This document shows positions 49,171-57,037 of a stretch of DNA of 64,000 nt, in pieces. Origin of the DNA: Cytobacillus pseudoceanisediminis (GTDB taxonomy: Bacteria; Bacillota; Bacilli; Bacillales; Cytobacillaceae). Position 1 is the first letter of the stretch. Each line of letters starts with the position of its first letter. Location of the stretch: contig NZ_CP097349.1 of NCBI RefSeq assembly GCF_023516215.1, positions 1,860,001-1,924,000 of the forward strand, read 5' to 3'. The notes beneath the pieces were generated by a model. That model was not told the DNA's origin, searched no databases, and worked only from the letters and a program-made list of their open reading frames with translations. Made by a program: the position numbers and the translations under genes.

Positions 49171-49287
49171 GCTCTCGCCCTTTTCCTCTTTAATGAACAA
49201 TAGATAAACTTTTCGCTGAATTATTAAAAAATTTAGAATATATTATTGAATATTTCAAAATCTTAGTATAAAATAAGCTCAAGACAA

Positions 49288-49300
49288 ATGGTATACAATA
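49288..49300. promoter_or_regulatory. GTATAC-type operator upstream of the 111-aa gene
   Basis: ATGGTATACAATA, core 49291-49296, about 95 bases upstream of the gene start. Confidence 0.65.
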
Positions 49301-49390
49301 TTCCAAATAGAAGGAGGTATGCTCTCGAGCTACATATGAGCAATTCTGCATTTGCAACTAAGTTCAAATAAAACTAAAGGAGTGTTTTAA

Positions 49391-49726
49391 ATGGGTAAAT
49401 ATATTGTATTAACAAATAAAGATACTTTCCAGACCATTCTTGAAAATGAGGGTCTAAAGCCGGTTGAGACATATCATTTTTATTTTTTCGAAAAGCTGAA
49501 GGCTAAGTACACAATAGCGGAAGTTTTGGATGAGAATATGAAAATCCAGCTTTATGAAGAGTATGAAGGAAAAGAGTATGTAAATCATATAGGTGTTAAA
49601 TTTTTTGAGCGGTTTGAAACGCTGGAAGCAGCCAGAGAAGAACTGGATGAAATAGTAAAGGCATCCGGCAATAGTGAAGACTCCATACATTCCAAACTGG
49701 TAAAATCTGATGAAGTAGCAGTATAA
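49391..49726 (+). CDS. 111-aa hypothetical protein of the GTATAC regulon
   Basis: ATG at 49391 after AAAGGAG. Cytoplasmic, acidic, with alternating strands and helices (YIVLTNKDTFQTIL, TYHFYFFEKLKAKYTIAEVLDE, HIGVKFFERFETLEAAREELDEIV), resembling a small ferredoxin-like or stress-type alpha-beta fold. No family recognised. It is the only regulon gene between the two divergent blocks with a clear operator and terminator, so it may be a pathway-specific accessory protein. Confidence 0.75.
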   Translation: MGKYIVLTNKDTFQTILENEGLKPVETYHFYFFEKLKAKYTIAEVLDENMKIQLYEEYEGKEYVNHIGVKFFERFETLEAAREELDEIVKASGNSEDSIHSKLVKSDEVAV

Positions 49727-49738
49727 ATGTTATTACTA

Positions 49739-49771
49739 AACCCGGAGGAAGCCGCTCTTCTTCCGGGTTTC
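49739..49771 (+). terminator. Terminator of the 111-aa gene
   Basis: AACCCGGAGGAAG ... CTTCTTCCGGGTTT stem just after the stop. Confidence 0.85.
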
Positions 49772-49865
49772 CTGTTCATAAAAAAAGCGGAAGCGGCTTG
49801 TCAGGGGGCAGGCTTCTTGCACTTGACATTTTTCTGTGTTCATAATTCTAACTTTCTTATACTAT

Positions 49866-49894
49866 TGAAAAAACCGCCAAAGATAAGGCGGCTT
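49866..49894 (-). terminator. Terminator of the 28-aa gene
   Basis: On the minus strand AAAGCCGCCTTA ... TTGGCGGTTTTTT directly after the TAG. Confidence 0.85.
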
Positions 49895-49896
49895 TA

Positions 49897-49983
49897 CTAG
49901 AATTTTAAAGTTCTTCTCAAACGGGCTAATTTTCTTTCTGTTTTCTCAATTGCATATTTGGATCCAAATAGAAAATGGAACAT
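49897..49983 (-). CDS. 28-aa basic peptide gene
   Basis: ATG at 49983 lies eight bases after GGAGGA and the frame ends TAG three bases before a strong terminator, a complete expression unit. The peptide starts MFHFLFGSKY and continues with a basic amphipathic helix (EKTERKLARLRRTLKF, about +7 charge in that half). It could be membrane-associated, a regulatory peptide or a small ribosome- or RNA-binding peptide. Unrecognised. Confidence 0.6.
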   Translation of the reverse strand: MFHFLFGSKYAIEKTERKLARLRRTLKF

Positions 49984-50052
49984 CGGGGCGTCCTCCTTTT
50001 TTCTCTAACCTGTTATCATTATTATATTATGAATTTTTGAGATTCACAACAA

Positions 50053-50138
50053 AATTGTATACCAAATACCAAAATAACAATAGAAATGTGGCTGATTTTT
50101 GAATAAATAAAGAAAAAGTGAAAATTTGGTATACAATT
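50053..50138. promoter_or_regulatory. Two GTATAC-type operators upstream of the DUF401 gene
   Basis: AATTGTATACCAAAT (core 50057-50062) and TTTGGTATACAATT (core 50129-50134), in opposite orientation, 72 bp apart, like the pair at 47129-47216. Confidence 0.7.
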
Positions 50139-50182
50139 TACTTTTTACCATATATTTCATTTAAGATCGCGAGGGTGTTGAT

Positions 50183-51564
50183 ATGCTGAGAGTTTTATTT
50201 TTGACCGTGATTGGTTTATATTTGCTGTCCACTTTACTTCCGCAATGGAATATCGATCCCCTCCTCTCTATCTTGTGTTTTATCATAGTAGTTTTAACAT
50301 TCAGGCTTGCGAAGAGATTTGTACAGATTCTTGGGGGCGTATTCCTGGCTTTTGGTGCTGTGCTGCTTTGGACAAGCGGCTCAGACTGGCAGCAATATAT
50401 TCTTGCCTTTGGACCAATGCTTGATCTGCTTACCATGTTTACGTTAATACCGATACTGGGGATTCCGGTTAAACTTGGGCGATACGGGGAAGGCATCCAG
50501 GCCATTATCCAAAATCGGGTAAAAACATCTGGTCATTTATATATGATGACTTCGGGGATCTCTTACTTTTTTAGCATTTTCATGAATCTTGCCACTCTTC
50601 CCATGACGTATTATTCAATCCGGCCGGCACTCGGGAGCTTTCCGGTGCGTAACAAGGAACGATTCATGAGCAGAGCGATTTCAAGGGGGTTTGCAATGCC
50701 ATTAATCTGGGCGCCTGTTACGCCTATTGTGGGAATTGTGATTACAATGACAGGAGTCAGCTGGGTATCCATCCTCCCCTATGTCATTCCGCTGAGCATA
50801 TTGGGTTTAGCAATGGATTGGTTTATTGGTTCCCGTCAGTCCCAGCCTATGAAACTCCCCCAGCCCGGCGAAGTAACTGTGCATGAAACGGCTGCAGCCC
50901 TGGAAGCAGGTTATGCCGGCCGGCCTGGCAGAGTTTTTCAAATCCTGATAGCCATCGCAATTTTTAATGTTCTTGTATCCCTAGCTGAGACGCAGCTATC
51001 TTTGCCTTTCTTAATTCTTGTTTCTTTAATCGTTATTCCATTCGCATTCAGCTGGTCTCTTTTATTAAAAAAAGGGAAAAATTTGGCGAACAGCTTGCTG
51101 AGCATTTTAATACCTTCGCCTTGAGCATGAAGGATCAATTTTTCATTTTTTTATCAACAGGCTTTTTTATCTCAGCCATGAACTTGTCGAATGCAAATGA
51201 AGTCCTTTACGATTGGATTGCAGCCTTTATAAATGTGGCTGGGGTCGAATTTTTCCTGATCATCTTGCCTTTGATCCCTTTAGGGCTGGCATTTCTGGGC
51301 CTTCATCCAGCCGTCTCACTTGCATTGATGATTGAAGGCGTCAACCCGGCAGACATCGGAATTTCACCTCACATTCTGACAGTTGCGATGCTGTCTGGGG
51401 CTGTTTCCGCCTTCTTAGTGGGTCCTTATAATGCCACTCTTGGCCTCATGTCAAACATTATCAAAGTCGATTCCTATAAAGTCTCCAACTGGAATATGCC
51501 CTTCGCGGCAGTTTATGTTGCTTGTGTGATGTTCTATTTGTTTTTACTGGAAAGATTACTCTAA
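50183..51564 (+). CDS. DUF401-family membrane transporter, frameshifted
   Basis: About 460 aa with roughly twelve predicted helices (e.g. VLFLTVIGLYLLSTLLP, ILSILCFIIVVLTFRLA, FLIILPLIPLGLAFLGLHP). DUF401 proteins belong to an ion-transporter-like superfamily, substrate unknown. The frame breaks at the A5 run 51077-51081; a sixth A joins LLLKKGKK to FGEQLAEHFNTFALSMKDQFFIFLSTGFF. Two operators precede it. Candidate uptake system for the regulon substrate. Confidence 0.8.
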
Positions 51565-51569
51565 TAGAA

Positions 51570-51607
51570 AAAGCTGCTGATCAACTAGTTTAATCAGCAG
51601 CTTTTTT
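51570..51607. terminator. Bidirectional terminator
   Basis: AAGCTGCTGAT ... ATCAGCAGCTTTTTT between the convergent DUF401 and ProC-like genes. Confidence 0.9.
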
Positions 51608-52270
51608 AGTGGATTCCTTTATTTCTTTCACGACCTCCTGTGCAAAATGCCCCAGGGTGCCTTGACTGTAAGAGCGGATGACTTCAGGTGCCAGGGAGGC
51701 AAGAGCTCTTTTAATATAAGCTGGCGGATAGTCTTTGCTGATAAATTCGTTCTCGATTTCGACAGCTGTCTTTATGGCAAAGAATGTTGCCAGTTTGTTA
51801 ACTTCTACTAATCTTCCTTCACTATCCTTTACGATTTCCCCCAATGGCTTGATAAGGTCTATTATCGGACCTGGCAGTTGGTCCTCTGAAATAAACAGTC
51901 CATTTCCATTCTCCATTAAATCTCTCGAATGCCCCATATACTTCAATCCATATACCTTGAAGGAAGGGAATCTTTCTGAAATGCCTTTCGTTGGAAGTGC
52001 AGTCGCCATGTTGATGAAAGCAACTGAAGACTCCACAGGAAACATGCTTTCCATGAAAGAAATCACTTTTCCGGCCGGCAAAGCGAGCAGAATTATATCC
52101 ATTTGTTTCAGTTCGTCATCGTTTAAAGGGCGTCCGTTAGGGAACTTTTCAGCAAATTGTTCTGCCTTTAATCTGTCGGGATGATAAATGCCGATTGGAA
52201 GGTTTGCTTTATGCCAGTGAGTCATCATGGCAGTCCCCAATTTTCCAATCCCTGCTAAACCTATTTTCAT
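51590..52270 (-). CDS. NAD(P)-binding reductase, ProC-like
   Basis: 226 aa. Rossmann motif GLAGIGKLGTAMM at residues 3-15, DIILLALPAGKVISFM near 60 and a helical C-terminal domain, the layout of pyrroline-5-carboxylate reductase and related imine reductases but with divergent active-site sequence. ATG at 52270 follows AGGAGG. It lies directly below a terminator (52289-52350), so its message depends on readthrough from the transporter gene or on an unseen promoter. Probably acts on an imine or keto intermediate. Confidence 0.75.
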   Translation of the reverse strand: MKIGLAGIGKLGTAMMTHWHKANLPIGIYHPDRLKAEQFAEKFPNGRPLNDDELKQMDIILLALPAGKVISFMESMFPVESSVAFINMATALPTKGISERFPSFKVYGLKYMGHSRDLMENGNGLFISEDQLPGPIIDLIKPLGEIVKDSEGRLVEVNKLATFFAIKTAVEIENEFISKDYPPAYIKRALASLAPEVIRSYSQGTLGHFAQEVVKEIKESTKKAAD

Positions 52271-52288
52271 CAAATGCCTCCTATTCTG

Positions 52289-52350
52289 AAAAAAAGACTA
52301 TCCTCTAAGTTAGTTTATTCTAACTTTGCAGGATAGCCTTTTATTTTTCA
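52289..52350 (-). terminator. Terminator or attenuator between transporter and ProC-like gene
   Basis: GGCTATCCT ... AGGATAGTC stem with T7 on the minus strand and an inner hairpin AAGTTAG ... CTAACTT. The ribosome site of the next gene begins right after the T run. Confidence 0.75.
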
Positions 52351-52361
52351 AGATTACTGTT

Positions 52362-53807
52362 TTACCAGATTAAAATAGCTATTAATGTGGCGATAAAAAG
52401 GCTGGCGACAACAGGGATAAAGTTTTTCCTGGCCAGTTCCAGCGGTGAAAGCTGAAGGAATCCTGCTACTGCCACAAGGGAAGACCAGGCAACAATTGTT
52501 CCTCCGCCCCAGATGGCACCCATCTGCCCGATCGCTGCCAATGTTGAAGGATCGATATGACTTCCATTTGCCAAAGCACCCGATAAGGCACCTGTTAACG
52601 GCAGCCCCGAAAAGCCTGAACCATCCAAACCAGTGATCAGACCGACGATTAAAAGACCAAAACCGGCAATAAAGGCATTTTCCGGAATATAAGCCTGTCC
52701 TGCCTGTATCATATCAAACAAGAACGCAGGCTTGGCAGCGCTTTCATCCAGGGATAGTATCGTGCCGGTGAAGTCCGAGCTTCCCATAAAGAAGAAACCT
52801 GCTATTGGAATAACGGGGGCCATCGCTCTGAAGGCGAAAACAAATCCTTCAGTTAAATGCTCGCTAATTTTATCCAAGGCATGGATGCGATTAAATGCCA
52901 CGGTGGCGAGCACCAATAAAAGTGTCGCTACCCCTCCGATAAAGGCAGCTCCATCTGTTCCTTCAAATCCGGATCCACCCGCCAGCTTTGTTGAGAACAT
53001 ATAGAGCATAACAGCCAGCATGGATAAGGGCACTACTACGGCAAAGACCTTTCCCCATGTATTTTTTCTCTGGATAGTTTCAGCACTTTCTTCAGCTGTG
53101 GCCGCAAGCTCATTGGCTACACCAAAAAATGCTGAATCCTCAGGGTTTAGCGAGGAGTCATGGTGTCCATTTTTAACAATAGATTTTCTATGTGCCAAAT
53201 AAATATAGCCTAATGCGCATACTCCTGTAATGATGGAAAGAACCAATGTCTTATCAGCAACCAGTGCCTTATCAATTCCAGCTGCTTTGGCGCTTAGCAT
53301 CGGTGCTACCTGCATGATATAATCAGATGAGAGCGCCATTCCCTGGCCCGCAATGACAATGACCATGGCAGCCGTCATCACAGGCAATCCAGCCCTGACC
53401 GCTGCCGGGACAAGCAATGCACAGATAAGCGGGACAGCAGGAGTCGGCCAGAAAAAGAGTGAAATTACATAGGTAGTAACCATTAATACTAAATAGGAAA
53501 CATGCCCATTGATCATTACCTTCTCAATCGGGCCGATAAGCTTTTTATCAGCTCCCAGGTCTTTCAAAGAATTAAGAAGCGCGATCATAAGGGAAATGAT
53601 TAAGAATATACTGAACAACTCTTTTGCTGCGAGGAGATTAGCGTTAAATACCGCCTGGAAGCCGGCGATCAGACTTCCTTTATAGATGACTGCCACAAAG
53701 AAAGTTCCGATGATAACCGGCAAGACAACGCCTCTTCTAAAAAGCATTGTTGCGATTACAGACACAGTAACAATTGCATAGACCCAATGAGCAAATGTTA
53801 ACTCCAT
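52362..53807 (-). CDS. Ion-transporter-superfamily permease (GntP/CitM-like)
   Basis: 481 aa, about twelve helices. Conserved features include FFWPTPAVPLICALLVPAAV, QGMALSSDYIMQVAP and LDGSGFSGLPLTGALSGAL near residue 400, a loop typical of GntP/DctM/CitM-type organic-acid transporters. GGAGGGG precedes the ATG. A GTATAC site lies about 170 bases upstream. It likely imports or exchanges an organic acid of the pathway. Confidence 0.82.
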   Translation of the reverse strand: MELTFAHWVYAIVTVSVIATMLFRRGVVLPVIIGTFFVAVIYKGSLIAGFQAVFNANLLAAKELFSIFLIISLMIALLNSLKDLGADKKLIGPIEKVMINGHVSYLVLMVTTYVISLFFWPTPAVPLICALLVPAAVRAGLPVMTAAMVIVIAGQGMALSSDYIMQVAPMLSAKAAGIDKALVADKTLVLSIITGVCALGYIYLAHRKSIVKNGHHDSSLNPEDSAFFGVANELAATAEESAETIQRKNTWGKVFAVVVPLSMLAVMLYMFSTKLAGGSGFEGTDGAAFIGGVATLLLVLATVAFNRIHALDKISEHLTEGFVFAFRAMAPVIPIAGFFFMGSSDFTGTILSLDESAAKPAFLFDMIQAGQAYIPENAFIAGFGLLIVGLITGLDGSGFSGLPLTGALSGALANGSHIDPSTLAAIGQMGAIWGGGTIVAWSSLVAVAGFLQLSPLELARKNFIPVVASLFIATLIAILIW

Positions 53808-54353
53808 ATATTCCCCTCCGTTTTTCGTATTAAAAATATCTCTCTATAAATAAATTGCAAAAGACAGATTGCAGGAGGCATGATCTGTTTATCTACAGCT
53901 GAATATGTAATACCTCAACACTTGGCTTATTCAGGAGGTTTTGAAACATTTTCCAAAAAGCATACTGCATTTTGTGGATTGTATACCAAACTAAGCAAAA
54001 AACAAAAAAGCGACAATCTTCGATGTGTTTGTGATATGTGAGTTCGCCAGCCGAATCATCCAATACTATTTACTTATGCTCCTTCAGAAATACAGTTCTA
54101 AAGATCAGCCTTACTTCCTCTGGTAGACCACCTCCCATTTTCACTATTTTAAACTTGTATACTATAATAACACTAAAAATAAATATTGTGCAAATAATTT
54201 TGAAAATTTAGATGTTTTAATATTTTCTATAAAATATATTGCTCTCTTTATGGATTTAAGTTAAAATCTAGAATAAAATTGCACAAAGTATATAGTATAC
54301 CGATTTATAAATTCCTAATTTTTAGGGGTGATTCCCAAGAAGGAGTGATAAAT
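53808..54353. promoter_or_regulatory. Divergent control region with three GTATAC operators
   Basis: ATTGTATACCAAA (core 53981-53986), CTTGTATACTATAA (core 54157-54162) and ATAGTATACCGAT (core 54295-54300). The first serves the transporter, the last two the AspDH-like gene. A minus-strand frame ending LPEEVRLIFRTVFLKEHK near 54070-54120 may be a gene remnant; it is not supported. Confidence 0.6.
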
Positions 54354-55159
54354 ATGCTTAAAGCTGGAATTATCGGTTATGGAACGCTGGGGAGAACCAT
54401 TTCGGAATTAATTGAAGCCGGTCATGCTGGCGACGTGGAATTAAAGTCTGTACTGGTTAGAAGAAAAAGGGAGCAGAGCATGCTGATAAAAAAACATTTG
54501 CTCTAACATCAGATGAAGCAGAATTTTTTAATGGGGATTTAGATATTATCATAGAAGCAGCGGGTCATCAGGCTATACATATGTTCGGGGAGAAAGTGCT
54601 GGCAAATGGAAGCCATCTTGTGGTGCTTTCCGTAGGAGCATTGGGAGACTCCGGTTTTTATGAACAACTGCAGACCGCGGCCAAGCAGCATAACCGGCAG
54701 ATTTTTATCCCGTCTGCTGCTATCGCCGGTCTGGACCGGATTGCAGCAGGTTCATTGGGGGAAATTGAAAATATTACCTTAATTACAAGAAAGCATCCCC
54801 GCAGCTGGAAAGGTACGATTGCGGAAGAAAAAGTGGATTTACATACGCTGACTGAACCATTTTGTATTTATGAAGGGAATGCACGGGAGTCATCCAAGCT
54901 GTTTCCGCAGAGCGTGAATGTGTCAGCGGCCCTTAGCCTTGCAGGAATCGGCTTCGAAGATACTAAAGTAAAAGTCTATGCTGATCCAACTATCCAATCG
55001 AACAAACATACCATCAAGGCAAAGGGTTATTTTGGCGAAGTGGAGATATCCGTATCGAATGTTCCTTATGAGGAAAATCCAAAATCCAGTCCGATTGTCG
55101 CCATGAGTGTGGCAAAGGTTTTAAAAAATTTAACTTCGCCATTTGTGATTGGAGTGTAA
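54354..55159 (+). CDS. Aspartate dehydrogenase-family protein, frameshifted
   Basis: About 268 aa. NAD(P) motif GIIGYGTLGRTISEL at residues 5-19, IIIEAAGHQAIH near 70, FIPSAAIAGLDRIAAGSLG near 120 and the AspDH C-terminal block NVPYEENPKSSPIVAMSV. The family reversibly aminates oxaloacetate through an iminosuccinate-type intermediate, the kind of imine RidA proteins dispose of. One base is missing in the A7 run 54488-54494; an eighth A joins SMLIKK to TFALTSDEAEFF. AGGAG precedes ATG 54354. The actual amino acid may differ from aspartate. Confidence 0.85.
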
Positions 55160-55196
55160 AAATTAAGAAAGAGCTTCTGCTCTTTCTTAATTTTTC
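55158..55196. terminator. Bidirectional terminator
   Basis: AATTAAGAAAGAGC ttct GCTCTTTCTTAATTTTTC between the convergent AspDH-like and GntR-2 genes. Confidence 0.9.
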
Positions 55197-55861
55197 TTTT
55201 CACTCTGCTGCACCGCTTCAATATATGCTTTTTTGGAGTTTTCAATATGTATTTTGGTCAGATATTCAGCCATTTCCATTTCTCTATTGACGATGGCTTC
55301 CATAATTTTCAAATGCTCCTCCATTGATTTCTTTGCCCTGCCCGGGTTTTTATGCCCGATTTTGGCAAATGCGCGAATGTAATCGGATAATCCGCTCAGC
55401 ATCTCATAAAGTTTCACATTCTTGGCGGAGCTGTATAGGAGATGATTGAGTTCCCTATGTAATTCAGAAGCATCCTCTTCAGGATTGTTCAAGTATTCCT
55501 CGACCTTTTTTATGCTGGCAGTGAACTTGCTTTCCATATCATTATCCAGCTTTTGAACAGCCAATTTTGCAGCCAGTACTTCAAGTGATGATAAAATGGT
55601 AAACACTTCGATAATTTCCTTTTCGGAAATATCGGCAACAATTACGCCTTTTCTTGGGACTGTCTTAACAAACCCCTGGGATTCCAGGCGGAACAGCGCT
55701 TCCCGAATTGGTGTCCTGCTGATACTTAATCTCTCAGCAAGTTCTCGTTCCACCAGACGGTCTCCCGCTTTAAATTCTCCGTCCAAAATAAGATCCTTAA
55801 TATGCAGATAAACCCTCTCGCGTATCGAGATCAGATTATCTTCCGTCCAGTTATTCCCCAT
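55187..55861 (-). CDS. GntR/FadR-family regulator (copy 2)
   Basis: 224 aa; winged helix at residues about 10-75 (GDRLVERELAERLSISRTP) and FCD effector domain (ITFILSS.LEVLAAKLAVQ region onward). Nearly identical to copy 1 (42328) in the recognition helix and in the following FVKTVPRKGV wing, so the two share an operator. A GGTATCC half-site lies just upstream near 55880. The pair brackets the catabolic genes; differing effector domains may sense different pathway intermediates. Confidence 0.9.
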   Translation of the reverse strand: MGNNWTEDNLISIRERVYLHIKDLILDGEFKAGDRLVERELAERLSISRTPIREALFRLESQGFVKTVPRKGVIVADISEKEIIEVFTILSSLEVLAAKLAVQKLDNDMESKFTASIKKVEEYLNNPEEDASELHRELNHLLYSSAKNVKLYEMLSGLSDYIRAFAKIGHKNPGRAKKSMEEHLKIMEAIVNREMEMAEYLTKIHIENSKKAYIEAVQQSEKKN

Positions 55862-55953
55862 CCCTTTCCCTCTTTCTCTTTGGTATCCTTACGCTCATTA
55901 TATCTTACCTATCGGGGTACAGCAATTTTTTGGCTGATTTACCCAATTTATGT

Positions 55954-56573
55954 TTACGGAACATTCATTTTTTCAATCACTCCTCTGGAAGTACGGTCAT
56001 TTACCGCTACACGTGAAATGATTTCCGCAATGATTTCAGCCAGTTTTAAAACCAGGTATAATCTCGTGCTATTTAAGGAATTTACAGGTGATAATGGATC
56101 AAGCGTGTTGACAATGGCCTTCAAATGATAATCACCCACACTCGGAAGAGCCCGATTCACTGCATTTCCTGGAATAAACGACCCCTCCCTTATTAAAATA
56201 TAGCCGATTTGCCGCTCGTCTCCGAGGCAGGCATCTATGCCAAATATAAACGGTTCATCATGGGTTTCTTTGATTTCTTTAAGAACCTTTTTGATATTCA
56301 ATGCGTGAACAGGCTCCTTCAAAGTCCCATACACTGGATAGGGAATGTTCTTTTCTTTGAGGATCTTCCCTGCCAATGGCCCAAGAGAATCTCCTGTTGA
56401 GCGGTCAGAACCAATGCACAAAATAACGATTTCCCTGGATGTGCTGAAAAAATCTGTTCCAGCTTAGATACCATCTTATCGATTTCTGCTTCTTCCGTCG
56501 TTTCTTTAATGGAAATATAACTGGCTGCATCGACGGCATTTTTGTTCTGTTTGCTGGATGAAAATGGCCACAT
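55954..56573 (-). CDS. yyaC: Spore protein YyaC (GPR-like protease family), frameshifted
   Basis: About 206 aa. YyaC-type sporulation protein sharing the fold of the germination protease GPR: VILCIGSDRSTGDSLGPLAG, FIFGIDACLGDERQIGYI and LPSVGDYHLKAIVN. The frame breaks at CCC 56433-56435 (GGG on the coding strand); a fourth G joins HPG to EIVILCIGSDRS. The N-terminus (MWPFSSSKQNKNAV) and AGGAGG are intact at 56573. Unrelated to the catabolic regulon by function although it lies beside it. Confidence 0.85.
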
Positions 56574-56647
56574 CTTGGTCCCTCCTTTCCGCGGTAATCG
56601 TTATTTATATACCAAATCGTCTTTATTTTTTAATTGATAATCATTCT

Positions 56648-56660
56648 TAGTGTATACAAT
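56648..56660. promoter_or_regulatory. GTATAC sequence, possible outlying operator
   Basis: TAGTGTATACAATG (core 56651-56656) about 75 bases upstream of yyaC; its flanks fit the motif only on one side, and TTATATACCAAATC lies near 56605. A role with GntR is uncertain. Confidence 0.4.
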
Positions 56661-56848
56661 GAATGCAGTAATTGTAAATTTTTTTACCAGTATATTATGT
56701 CCTGCCCAGACATTTGGCGATATATCCCCGTTAATATCTTTCTACAATCATACTAGAAGCCCAAGCTTTAGTTCATCTCCTTTTTAGATTCCTTTGAAGA
56801 ATATTTTATTACCTTATACAAAAAATATTTTTTATGGAGGTGATCAGA

Positions 56849-56998
56849 ATGAAAAAGGATATTAATGATGGAATTGAAAATCGAAACAGCACTTCCCAGG
56901 ATATTTTGATGGATCGGGTAAATCAGGCTTTTAATAAAGTGGCGCAGGATGTAAGAGGAATGGTTGCAGAGAGTACAGTGAAGAAGAGCAACAGATAA
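56849..56998 (+). CDS. 49-aa hypothetical protein
   Basis: ATG at 56849 after a near-perfect GGAGGTGATC ribosome site, ending just before a terminator. Hydrophilic, helical (SQDILMDRVNQAFNKVAQDV), resembling a small sporulation or ribosome-associated protein in size only. No family recognised; the expression signals are strong. Confidence 0.65.
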   Translation: MKKDINDGIENRNSTSQDILMDRVNQAFNKVAQDVRGMVAESTVKKSNR

Positions 56999-57028
56999 AA
57001 AGAAGCTGGCTCCATGACCAGCTTCTTC
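56999..57028. terminator. Bidirectional terminator
   Basis: AAGAAGCTGG ctccatga CCAGCTTCTT between the 49-aa gene and the convergent carboxypeptidase gene. Confidence 0.9.
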
Positions 57029-57037
57029 TTTATTAAC

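Noticed and set aside
49336..49371. 11-aa leader peptide (MSNSAFATKFK) ahead of the 111-aa gene
   Set aside because: The only good ribosome site is about 18 bases upstream, too far; no stem-loops suggesting attenuation.
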